Below are positions 1-6,334 of a DNA stretch of 15,284 bases, piece after piece. Both the position numbers and the translations under genes were made by a program. The notes beneath the pieces are model-generated. The model worked only from the letters and a program-made list of their open reading frames with translations. It searched no databases and had not been told where the DNA came from. The DNA is from Burkholderiaceae bacterium. GTDB taxonomy: Bacteria; Pseudomonadota; Gammaproteobacteria; Burkholderiales; Burkholderiaceae. Where the stretch lies: contig JAGOCV010000061.1 in NCBI GenBank assembly GCA_017998575.1, positions 1-15,284 of the forward strand, written 5' to 3'. Every line of letters begins with the position of its first letter. Positions within the stretch are counted from its first letter, which is position 1.

Positions 1-30
1 GCGCTCGGCGTCGGCCGGGGGGCCGGAAGC

Positions 31-510
31 TCAGCCCTTGACCGCCTTCTCGATCTTCGCGACGTCGATCTTGCGCATGGTCATCATGGCCGCGAAGGCA
101 CGGCGTGCCGCCGCGCGGTCCTGGCCGGTAAAGGCCTCGGTGAGCACGCGCGGCGTGATCTGCCAGGAGATGCCCCATCTGTCCTTGCACCAGCCGCATT
201 CGCTTTCCTGGCCGCCGTTGCCGACGATGGCGTTCCACAGACGGTCGGTTTCCTCCTGGTCGTCGGTGGCGATCTGGAACGAGAACGCCTCATCGGGCCG
301 GAACGCCGGGCCACCGTTGAGGCCCATGCACGGGATGCCGCAGACGGTGAACTCGACCGTGAGCACATCGCCTTCGCGGCCTGAGGGGAAATCCGCGGGC
401 GCATGCGTCACGGTGCCCACGCGGCTGTCGGGAAAGGTCTTCGCGTAGAACTGCGCGGCTTCCAGCGCCGCGCCGTCGTACCAGAGGCACAGGGTGTTCT
501 TGGGGATCAC
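31..510 (-). CDS. VOC superfamily / PhnB-like protein
   Basis: A 159-residue protein of the glyoxalase/VOC superfamily, PhnB-like branch (often labelled 3-demethylubiquinone-9 3-methyltransferase-like). The opening, with LCLWYDGAALEAAQFYAKTFPDS (residues 7-29 region), is the usual first beta-alpha unit of these proteins. GDVLTVEFTVCGIPCMGLNGG-type strands follow (about 47-67), then a second beta-alpha unit ending in CGWCKDRWGISWQITP (105-120). The length fits the family. I chose a GTG start because AAAGGAG (517-523) sits six bases upstream; the frame stays open further 5' but that part is Arg/Pro/Ala-rich and looks like non-coding high-GC DNA. Substrate and reaction are unknown; family members without a studied enzyme are common. 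It stands alone, with 127 bases to the next gene upstream. Confidence 0.9.
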   Translation of the reverse strand: MIPKNTLCLWYDGAALEAAQFYAKTFPDSRVGTVTHAPADFPSGREGDVLTVEFTVCGIPCMGLNGGPAFRPDEAFSFQIATDDQEETDRLWNAIVGNGGQESECGWCKDRWGISWQITPRVLTEAFTGQDRAAARRAFAAMMTMRKIDVAKIEKAVKG

Positions 511-637
511 GTCGGGCTCCTTTGCCGGGACCTCGCGAGACGGTCCGCGCAGGTCGAAGCACCATTCTCCGCATCGCGGCGCCGCGCGGTGAGGCATTGC
601 GCAACAGGCCGTAAGCGCCCGCCGCGGATGCCGGGTG

Positions 638-1468
638 TCAGGCCAGCGGCAGCGTGTCGCCGGCCTCGTCGGCGGCCGGGGCCGGCGGTTGCCAGCCGAT
701 GACGTCGGCGGCCTCCACGCGCAGTGCGCGGCCGAAGGTGGCGGGCCAGCTGGCCAATTGTTCTTCGTCCGTCTGACCGAGCTCGATGGCGCGCACGCGC
801 CAGAACGCCACCTGCACGGCCATTGCTTCCAGGTCGCGCAGCACCAGCAGGTTGGCGTTGCGCTGGCGCTCGATGATGTGGACCACGCGCGTGGGCAGGC
901 GCCAGCGGCGCATGAGCTCGGCGCCGGCTTCGCAATAGCTGTAGCCGAAGGTCTTGACCTCGGCCTTGGCACGCTCGGGCGATGCCAGCGGCACGGTCTG
1001 GTCCAGCTCGGCCAGACGGTCGGGCATGGACACGCGCAGCATCAGCTCGCCGATGAGGTGCAGCAGGCCGCCCAGGTAACACATCTCCTCGTCGTGGCCG
1101 CCCACCTCGGCGATGTGGCGCGAGAGGTCGGCCGTGGCCAGCGAGAGGCGCCAGATCTGCTCGAGCGCGGCTTCGGGCACGTCGGGAAAGGCGTCGCGCG
1201 CCAGCAGGCCGATGACCAGCGAGCGCACGCGCGACAGGCCCAGCAGGCGAACGGCCTCGGAGGTGCTGTCGATCAGCTTGCCGCGGAAGAAGGCCGGCGA
1301 ATTGGCCAGCCGCAGAAGCTGCACCACGAGCATCGGGTCGGCCTCGATGGCCGCGACGACGTCGGACGTGGGGGCGTCCTCGTCCTCGAAGGTGCGCGCC
1401 AGTTCCAGCACGGCTTGCGGCGCGCTGGGCAGGGCCTCGGTTTCTGTCAGGAGCGTTTTCAGTTGCAT
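638..1468 (-). CDS. HDOD-domain signalling protein
   Basis: A 276-residue protein dominated by an HDOD domain (about residues 12-205), a degenerate relative of the HD phosphohydrolase fold that usually acts in signal transduction without enzyme activity. Visible hallmarks are LPSAPQAVLELA (13-24), ADPMLVVQLLRLANSPAFF (43-61), AVRLLGLSRVRSLV (72-85) and GGLLHLIGELML (133-144), where the second metal-ligand Asp of an HD motif is replaced by Leu, so it is probably not a phosphohydrolase. The last 65 residues are unassigned. An alternative ATG seven codons upstream (1489) is in frame, and the DNA around both starts is a near duplication (1465-1475 and 1486-1496). I prefer the inner start because the outer one falls in a hairpin. 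Neither has a strong ribosome binding site. Confidence 0.9.
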   Translation of the reverse strand: MQLKTLLTETEALPSAPQAVLELARTFEDEDAPTSDVVAAIEADPMLVVQLLRLANSPAFFRGKLIDSTSEAVRLLGLSRVRSLVIGLLARDAFPDVPEAALEQIWRLSLATADLSRHIAEVGGHDEEMCYLGGLLHLIGELMLRVSMPDRLAELDQTVPLASPERAKAEVKTFGYSYCEAGAELMRRWRLPTRVVHIIERQRNANLLVLRDLEAMAVQVAFWRVRAIELGQTDEEQLASWPATFGRALRVEAADVIGWQPPAPAADEAGDTLPLA

Positions 1469-1486
1469 GCAGGCGGCATTGTCCCG

Positions 1487-1509
1487 CATGCAGGCGCGGC
1501 GCCTGCAAC
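1487..1509. repeat. Perfect inverted repeat at the HDOD gene start
   Basis: TGCAGGCGC (1489-1497) and GCGCCTGCA (1499-1507) are perfect inverted repeats around one central base. A realistic hairpin is a 7-bp stem with a 5-base loop. It lies in the 56-base gap between the TPR-protein stop and the HDOD start. It could terminate or attenuate transcription from the upstream envelope cluster, but no T-run follows. Confidence 0.4.
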
Positions 1510-1524
1510 CGCTGGGCTGTCCGT

Positions 1525-3006
1525 TCAGCCCGCGTAGGCGGCTTCGAGCGCCTGGCGCAGCGCGGGATCGCGCGCGTGCTCGCCGGGCTCGATGGGGCCG
1601 GCATCGCGCAGCAGGTTCAGGGGCGAGAGCGAGCGGCCCCAGTAGAGCTGGCACGAGGGCGTGTCGACCAGCCGCGCCACCGGCACGGGCGCCACCGAGC
1701 TGCCGGCGGTCTCCAGCGTCACCGTGGCCGTGGGCGTGCCCTGGCGTGTGGCCGAGGTCGCCAGCCACACGGTGCCCGGCAGCTGCTCCCATTCGCGGAT
1801 GTCGGCCTGCGCCTGGGTGGACGCGGACACGCCCTGCGCCACCAGCCCGGCGAACATGCCCAGCATGCCGAGGCTGGCCGCGTCGCGGCTGCCGGTCTGC
1901 ATGGCGACCTGCATGCCCACGTTGCCCACCGTGCCCGCCACGTCGGCGACGTTCTGCGCGCCTTCCTTGAACGAGGCCTTGCCGTCCAGCACGGCGTCGA
2001 TGGCGCGGCCGCCGCGCGTGGTGGCCTGGTAGCCCACGTCGGCCCCCTTGACGAAGCTGGTGGCGAAGCAGCCGGTGTTGTGGCTGGTGCAGGCCGCGCG
2101 CGCGGTCTGCGCGGGCAGCTCGTGCGGCTGCCACTTGAGCGCCTCGCCGTGCTTGCCGCCGCCGTACTTGAAGGGCGCGCGGCCGCTCTCGAACAGCACC
2201 AGCACGGGCTGCTCGACCGACACGCCGGCATAGGCCGGATCGCCCTTGACGGCCATCTGCAGGTAGTCGCGCGCGAGTTGCGCATTGCCGTCGCAGTAGC
2301 TGGCCCAGCCGGCCATGTAGGGCATGAGGGCGAAGTCGCCCGCGTACTGCTCGGCCTCGGCCACGGTGTCCTGGTAGTCGGCCTGCTTGAACATGGCGCG
2401 CGCGTTCTGGAAGTCGCCCTGCGCGGCGTACACCAGGCCGCGGTAGAAGAAGGCCATGGCGCGCTCGTAGGGCTCGCCCTTGTAGTCCTTGATCTTCTCG
2501 GCCGTCCACAGCGACTTGGCCTTCTGCGCTTCGGCGTTGTCGGCGTAGATCTGGTCGATGCGGAAGGCCGCGGCCTCGAACGCGCGCTCGGCGATGTCGA
2601 GCTTGCCCAGCGACAGCGCGGCCAGGCCGATGCGCTGGAAGTTGAGCGTGGCGTTGCGTTCGCCCTCGATGTAGAGGCGCTCGAACAGCGGGCGCAGCTC
2701 GGGCACCGCCGTGCGCGCGGCGAAGGCGGCGGCGCTGGTGCGCAGCTCGGCCGGCACCGGCCGGGGCGTGCCCCACTGCTTGGTGGGCCTGGCCGCCGGC
2801 TGGGCCTGTTGCTGCAGCTGTTGCTGGGCGGCCTGCGTGGCCTGCTGCTGCATCGCCTGCTGGGTCTGCTGCTGGATGATGTTCTGGAACAGCGCGCCGA
2901 ACTGCGCTTGCGCGGGCAGCGCGCACAGCGCGAGCGCCGCGGCGCATGCCACGGGGCGCAGCACGCGGCGGGCAGGGAAACGGGAGCGCAACGTGTTCAT
3001 CGTCAT
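1525..3006 (-). CDS. Secreted Gln-rich TPR protein, COG3014-like
   Basis: A 493-residue exported protein. A Sec signal peptide covers about residues 1-35 (basic start, hydrophobic 18-31, cleavage after PAQA). Next is a strikingly Gln-rich stretch (about 43-69), then TPR-like helical repeats (about 120-260) with segments such as FFYRGLVYAAQGDFQNARAMF (186-206). The motif VLVLFESGRAPFK (268-280) resembles the conserved ExGxAPxK of COG3014 proteins, which often sit beside lpoB and ycfL. A Gly/Ala/Met-rich helical region (about 345-390) follows. The ATG at 3006 is preceded by GAGGTG (3013-3018) six bases away; a GTG at 3015 lies inside that binding site and is unlikely to start. It is the last gene of the lpoB cluster, 68 bases after its neighbour. 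The family assignment comes from motif memory and context; the molecular role is unknown, though envelope assembly is plausible. Confidence 0.8.
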   Translation of the reverse strand: MTMNTLRSRFPARRVLRPVACAAALALCALPAQAQFGALFQNIIQQQTQQAMQQQATQAAQQQLQQQAQPAARPTKQWGTPRPVPAELRTSAAAFAARTAVPELRPLFERLYIEGERNATLNFQRIGLAALSLGKLDIAERAFEAAAFRIDQIYADNAEAQKAKSLWTAEKIKDYKGEPYERAMAFFYRGLVYAAQGDFQNARAMFKQADYQDTVAEAEQYAGDFALMPYMAGWASYCDGNAQLARDYLQMAVKGDPAYAGVSVEQPVLVLFESGRAPFKYGGGKHGEALKWQPHELPAQTARAACTSHNTGCFATSFVKGADVGYQATTRGGRAIDAVLDGKASFKEGAQNVADVAGTVGNVGMQVAMQTGSRDAASLGMLGMFAGLVAQGVSASTQAQADIREWEQLPGTVWLATSATRQGTPTATVTLETAGSSVAPVPVARLVDTPSCQLYWGRSLSPLNLLRDAGPIEPGEHARDPALRQALEAAYAG

Positions 3007-3074
3007 GGCGGACACCTCGTGGACGGTGGGGGCGGGTTCGTGCGATCGCGCGCGGGGATGCTGGGTGGGCGGTC

Positions 3075-3941
3075 TCAGCGCGCCAGCGCCTCGCCCAGCT
3101 GGGCCAGCGTCTGGTCGGCCACGCGGCGGCCCACGTCGCCCACGCTCACGGGCTGGGCCACTTCACGGAAGCCGCCGCGCGGATCGGCCTCGAACTTCGG
3201 CGTGGGCTTCGGGCTGCCTTCGGGCAGGCGGCCGTCGATGTAGCCCTCGGTCAGCACCACGCCGTCGGCCAGGCGCTTGATCGACACGTAGGTGGCCCAG
3301 CCGGTGGGCGATTTCGCATCGCGCGTGTTGAGCACTTCCATCAGCAGCTTCGCGTGCTTCTCCAGCGCCTCGGTTTCGATCTGCTGGCTGTCGAGCGCGC
3401 CGCCCTTGTGCTTCGCCGCCGTGGTACGCATGACCACGTTGCGATCGACCAGGCGCACGCCCGACGATGCGATGGCCTGCATGAAGGCGCTGCGCAGTTG
3501 CAGGTCCACGCGCTCCGACGGGCCGGCGCGGCGCGCCTGTTCGGTGCGCGCTTCCTGCGCGGTGATGGTGGTGCTGGCGATGGCGGCACCGCGCACTTCG
3601 GCCGCGCCGTAGCCGGGCATGCGCACGGCTTCGGCACTGCCGGCGCGCGCGCTCACGCTGTCGATGCTGACCTGCTGCGCACTGCCCTGCTGCAGCATGT
3701 CGGTGAACTCGCGGTTCCACAGCACGGCGATGGTGGGCCGGCCCGCGCGCGCGTAGGCGCTGGCGAAGGCGGCGCGGTTGAGCGGGGGCGCCACGTGCGC
3801 GGCCGGTGCGGGCGGCGGCGTGAGCACCTCGGGCTGGCCGCCGCGATACGCGCTGGCGGGGATGTCGATCTGCGGTGCCTGGGCCTGCACGACAGTGGCC
3901 GCGAGCAGGACCGCAGCAGCGGTGGATGGGATGCGCAGCAT
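3075..3941 (-). CDS. Secreted protein, possible LpoB/CsgG-like fold
   Basis: A 288-residue protein with a Sec signal peptide (about 1-22, ending VVQAQA) and no lipobox, so a soluble periplasmic location is expected. A Pro/Ala-rich linker (35-55) leads to a folded part. Its order of elements parallels the LpoB homologue encoded two genes upstream: RPTIAVLWNREF (68-79) against RPRVIIDSQYF; a helix then GVRLVDRNVV (161-170) against MQFINRQNSA; and YVSIKRLADGVVLTEGYIDG (218-237) against ISFELTDLESGEIVWAGIY. I infer a divergent LpoB/CsgG-type domain with a roughly 60-residue insertion (85-145). The ATG at 3941 is 16 bases after the ycfL stop, with a weak GAGG six bases upstream, consistent with one operon. 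I do not recognise a named family. Confidence 0.8.
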   Translation of the reverse strand: MLRIPSTAAAVLLAATVVQAQAPQIDIPASAYRGGQPEVLTPPPAPAAHVAPPLNRAAFASAYARAGRPTIAVLWNREFTDMLQQGSAQQVSIDSVSARAGSAEAVRMPGYGAAEVRGAAIASTTITAQEARTEQARRAGPSERVDLQLRSAFMQAIASSGVRLVDRNVVMRTTAAKHKGGALDSQQIETEALEKHAKLLMEVLNTRDAKSPTGWATYVSIKRLADGVVLTEGYIDGRLPEGSPKPTPKFEADPRGGFREVAQPVSVGDVGRRVADQTLAQLGEALAR

Positions 3942-3957
3942 GGCCGGCCTCGTGCGT

Positions 3958-4458
3958 TCAGCGCGCGGTGCCGCTGTTCATCGGCACCGTGTACGTCTGG
4001 CCCGGCGCGAACTGCGACTGGCCGCGATTGGCGTCGTAGATGTCCACGGCCACCATGCTGGTGGCCTGCGAGATGGCCGATTCGCCATACACGGCCTGGC
4101 CGCGCGGCGCCAGGTGCACGGTCTTCCAGGCGCTGGGCGGCTCGCTCTCGCCGCGCGCGCCGGTGAAGCGCGTGCGCACCGAGAGCACGACGTCCACGTC
4201 GGTGCAGTTGTAGATGCCGGTCTGCACGGCGGCCATGCCGGTGCCGGTGCGCGCGGTCGACACGTTCTGCACGCCGATCACCTTGGCCAGCTCGGGCGAG
4301 AGCACCGAGACGGCGCCCAGTTGCGCGTTGCCGGCCGCGCGCTGCTGCTCCCAGGTCTGGCAGCCGGCGAAGGTGGGCGGCGTCGATTGCGTGGTGGCGC
4401 AGCCGGCCAGCCACGCGGCCAGTGCGGCGGCGGCCGCGATGTGTATCGTGCGGTTCAT
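3958..4458 (-). CDS. ycfL: YcfL-like lipoprotein (DUF1425)
   Basis: A 166-residue predicted lipoprotein. The signal peptide ends in the lipobox LAGC with Cys20 as the lipidation site; the next residues are Ala-Thr, so outer-membrane sorting is expected. The mature part is a compact beta-rich domain like YcfL/DUF1425: QTWEQQRAAGNAQLGAVSV (33-51) opens it and YNCTDVDVVLSVRTRF (around 98-113) is the typical middle strand pair. In Escherichia coli ycfL is next to lpoB, and here too it follows the lpoB homologue by 36 bases on the same strand, which supports both names. Family function is not established; a role alongside LpoB in envelope or peptidoglycan assembly is inferred from linkage. Start ATG with a weak GAGAAAG upstream. 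Confidence 0.82.
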   Translation of the reverse strand: MNRTIHIAAAAALAAWLAGCATTQSTPPTFAGCQTWEQQRAAGNAQLGAVSVLSPELAKVIGVQNVSTARTGTGMAAVQTGIYNCTDVDVVLSVRTRFTGARGESEPPSAWKTVHLAPRGQAVYGESAISQATSMVAVDIYDANRGQSQFAPGQTYTVPMNSGTAR

Positions 4459-4494
4459 GTCGTGTGCTTTCTCGGGTGTCGCCGATGCGTGCGC

Positions 4495-5172
4495 TCAGCG
4501 GTAGATGACGTCGTCGGCGGCGGCGCGCGCGAATTCGTAGATGCCGGCCCAGACGATTTCGCCGGATTCGAGGTCGGTCAGCTCGAACGAGATCTGCGTG
4601 TAGCGCTGGACCATGCCGGTGCGCACGTTGCGGCTGTCCAGCGAGTTGATCTTTCCGGAGAGGCGGTAGTCGGCGCCGGCCTGCGCCTTGGTGAGGCCCG
4701 TGGTGCCCACGTCCACCGTGCCGCTGCGCTTGAGCTGGCGTTCCTGCTCCACCATTGCGCTGTTCTGGCGGTTGATAAATTGCATGCGCGTGCGCGCGGC
4801 GCGGTTGAGGTTGACCATCAGCCGCTGCGTGATGATGTTGCGGTTGATCGCCTGCGAGCTTTCGTTGACGAAGTACTGGCTGTCGATGATCACGCGCGGG
4901 CGCTTGCCGGTGTCCACGAAGATCGGCTCGGCCAGGATGTCGCGCATCATCTGATCGGTCATGGCCACGATGTCCTGGCCCTCCACGCCCACGCCCGACA
5001 CCGGGCCCTTGCGGCTCGGGTCCACCTCCATCGACGACACGCCCGTGGCGTTCTGCAGCGGCGGATTGGTCTGGCAGCCCGCCAGGCCCGACAGGGCCAT
5101 GCAGGCGACGGCCACGTGCAGACGCAGCGGCAGTCGCAGCGGCAGGCGGGGGAGATTCAGGCTCAGCGTCAT
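4495..5172 (-). CDS. lpoB: LpoB-like outer-membrane lipoprotein
   Basis: A 225-residue predicted lipoprotein of the LpoB family (COG3417). The long signal peptide contains a repeated Leu-Pro-Leu-Arg unit (residues 8-18), a hydrophobic core, and the lipobox LAGC with Cys33. The mature domain shows the family's core: DQMMRDIL (73-80), RPRVIIDSQYFVNESSQAINR (91-111), LNRAARTRMQFINR (122-135) and GADYRLSGKINSLDS (166-180), followed by the closing strands ISFELTDLESGEIVWAGIYEF (194-214). In E. coli LpoB reaches across the periplasm and activates the peptidoglycan synthase PBP1b. Here the linker after Cys33 is short, and PBP1b with the LpoB-docking domain is known mainly from gammaproteobacteria, so the partner may differ. 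I chose the ATG at 5172 because the signal peptide begins properly there; the open frame extends 39 codons further without signal-peptide character. Confidence 0.87.
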   Translation of the reverse strand: MTLSLNLPRLPLRLPLRLHVAVACMALSGLAGCQTNPPLQNATGVSSMEVDPSRKGPVSGVGVEGQDIVAMTDQMMRDILAEPIFVDTGKRPRVIIDSQYFVNESSQAINRNIITQRLMVNLNRAARTRMQFINRQNSAMVEQERQLKRSGTVDVGTTGLTKAQAGADYRLSGKINSLDSRNVRTGMVQRYTQISFELTDLESGEIVWAGIYEFARAAADDVIYR

Positions 5173-5194
5173 GATGCGTTCCAGCTCGATTACA

Positions 5195-5208
5195 AAGTGA
5201 TACCACTT
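5195..5208. promoter_or_regulatory. Palindrome upstream of lpoB, possible operator
   Basis: AAGTG (5195-5199) and CACTT (5204-5208) form an inverted repeat with a 4-base spacer, 22 bases upstream of the lpoB ATG, in a locally AT-richer patch. The geometry suits a dimeric regulator, but no known family consensus is recognised. A short hairpin in the leader RNA is the alternative. Confidence 0.3.
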
Positions 5209-5244
5209 CGGGCGAGCGCAGTATCCCAGCGCATCTGACGTGAA

Positions 5245-5268
5245 GCATCCCCCGAACGCGGGGGATGC
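5245..5268. terminator. Strong hairpin between parB and lpoB
   Basis: GCATCCCCC (5245-5253) and GGGGGATGC (5260-5268) pair perfectly over 9 bp around a 6-base loop. It lies 72 bases downstream of the parB stop and 73 bases upstream of the lpoB start. There is no T-run on either strand, so it is not a classical intrinsic terminator; it may be an RNA-stabilising or Rho-associated 3' structure for the parB transcript. Confidence 0.5.
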
Positions 5269-5288
5269 GTGTGCATTAGTTGGCAACA

Positions 5289-5312
5289 CGCCTCACGCGT
5301 TTGCGGGAGGCG
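5289..5312. terminator. Hairpin downstream of parB
   Basis: CGCCTC (5289-5294) pairs with GAGGCG (5307-5312). Inside it, after one A-G mismatch, CGC (5296-5298) pairs with GCG (5303-5305) around a GTTT loop. It begins 27 bases after the parB stop on the transcribed strand. No T-run follows; it is a candidate transcript end together with its neighbours. Confidence 0.4.
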
Positions 5313-5335
5313 CCGGCGGGCCTTGCCGGCCGGCG
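5311..5335. terminator. Hairpin immediately after the parB stop
   Basis: CGCCGGC (5311-5317) pairs with GCCGGCG (5329-5335) over 7 bp with an 11-base loop. It starts four bases after the parB stop codon and its far edge touches the next hairpin (5289-5312), so the two cannot both be fully formed. No T-run follows. Confidence 0.35.
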
Positions 5336-5339
5336 GGCT

Positions 5340-6275
5340 TCAGCTGCCGGTGGCGCGCAGTCGGTCGATCAACGCATTGAGTTCGTCGAGCGAGCCGAAA
5401 TGGATCGCCAGCTCGCCCATCTCTTCCACGCGGCCATGGCGCTTGGCGCGCTTTTTCACGCGCACTTCCACCTCGGCGGTGAGCAGGTCGGCCAGCTCTT
5501 CCTCGACGCGGCGCAGGTCGCGCGACTTTTCCTTTTTGGGCTTGGACGGAGAGACGAGGTTGAATTCGGCGCCGAGCTTCTTCGACAGCGCCTCGGCCTC
5601 GCGCACCGAAAGCTTGCGCGCGGCGATCTGGTTGGCGGCGGTGATCTGGGTGGCGCGATCCAGGCTGAGCAGCGCGCGCGCATGGCCCATGTCCAGATCG
5701 CCCGCCATCAGCATGGTCTGCACCGGATCGGCCAGCTGCAGCAGGCGCAGCAGGTTGCTGGCGGCGCTGCGCGAGCGGCCCAGCGCCTGCGCCACCTGCT
5801 CGTGAGTAAGCCCAAACTCTTTGATGAGGCGTTGCATGCCTTGGGCTTCTTCGAGCGGGTTGAGGTCTTCGCGCTGGATGTTCTCGATCAGCGCCATGGC
5901 GGCGGCGGCTTCGTCGGGCACCTCGCGCACCAGCACCGGCACGCGGTCCAGGCCCGCCAGCTTCGCGGCGCGAAAGCGCCGCTCGCCCGCGATGATCTCG
6001 TGCTTGCCGGCATGGGCGCCGGTGGCAAGGCGCCGCACCAGGATCGGCTGCATGATGCCCTGGGCCTTGATGCTCTCGGCCAGCTCGTAGAGCGCGCCTT
6101 CGTCCATGCGCGTGCGCGGCTGGTAGATGCCCGGCACGAGATCATCGAGCGCCATCGAGCCGGTCTGGCCGGCGGCCGCGGAGGTGTCGGCGGCGGGGCG
6201 CGCGGTGTCGTCCACCTTGGGGCCCAGCAGGGCTTCGAGTCCCCGGCCGAGGCCCTTGGGTTTCTTGGTGACCAT
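5340..6275 (-). CDS. parB: Chromosome partitioning protein ParB
   Basis: A 311-residue chromosomal ParB, the CTP-binding clamp that loads at parS and spreads on origin DNA for segregation. Features in order: the N-terminal LGRGLEALLG peptide (9-18) that in this family contacts ParA; YQPRTRMDEGALYELAESIKAQG (51-73); the CTP-binding GERRFRAAKLAG (97-108); ENIQREDLNPLEEA (131-144); a helix-turn-helix (about 153-182, GLTHEQVAQALGRSRSAASNLLRLL) that reads parS; a charged Lys/Glu linker (243-265); and a C-terminal dimerisation segment ending IDRLRATGS. Start ATG with AAGGA (6284-6288) eight bases upstream. It lies 55 bases after the hydrolase gene, which separates it from parA, and four matching parS sites occur 0.6-3.4 kb upstream of it. 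Confidence 0.97.
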   Translation of the reverse strand: MVTKKPKGLGRGLEALLGPKVDDTARPAADTSAAAGQTGSMALDDLVPGIYQPRTRMDEGALYELAESIKAQGIMQPILVRRLATGAHAGKHEIIAGERRFRAAKLAGLDRVPVLVREVPDEAAAAMALIENIQREDLNPLEEAQGMQRLIKEFGLTHEQVAQALGRSRSAASNLLRLLQLADPVQTMLMAGDLDMGHARALLSLDRATQITAANQIAARKLSVREAEALSKKLGAEFNLVSPSKPKKEKSRDLRRVEEELADLLTAEVEVRVKKRAKRHGRVEEMGELAIHFGSLDELNALIDRLRATGS

Positions 6276-6311
6276 GGCAGTCGTCCTTCTTCTCAGATTT
6301 GTTCGTGTGGA

Positions 6312-6334
6312 GTGATCGCCCGGCGGGCGATCAC
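6312..6334. repeat. Perfect hairpin in the hydrolase-parB junction
   Basis: GTGATCGCCC (6312-6321) and GGGCGATCAC (6325-6334) pair perfectly over 10 bp around GGC. It overlaps the stop codon of the hydrolase gene and precedes the parB binding site by about 25 bases. It could be an intra-operon attenuator, an mRNA end-protecting structure or a partial terminator that makes parB levels independent of parA. Confidence 0.5.

Noticed and set aside
511..972. N-terminal extension of the VOC protein frame
   Set aside because: The extension is Arg/Pro/Ser-rich, overlaps the HDOD gene antiphase and has no good start; the inner GTG has an excellent ribosome binding site.
1576..3243. A long plus-strand frame opposite the TPR protein gene
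   Set aside because: It is antisense to a gene with a signal peptide and ribosome binding site; its translation is low-complexity Gly/Ala/Arg/Leu without domain features.
5173..5289. 39-codon upstream extension of the lpoB frame
   Set aside because: It would place the signal peptide internally and spoil lipoprotein export; the ATG at 5172 gives a normal lipoprotein signal.
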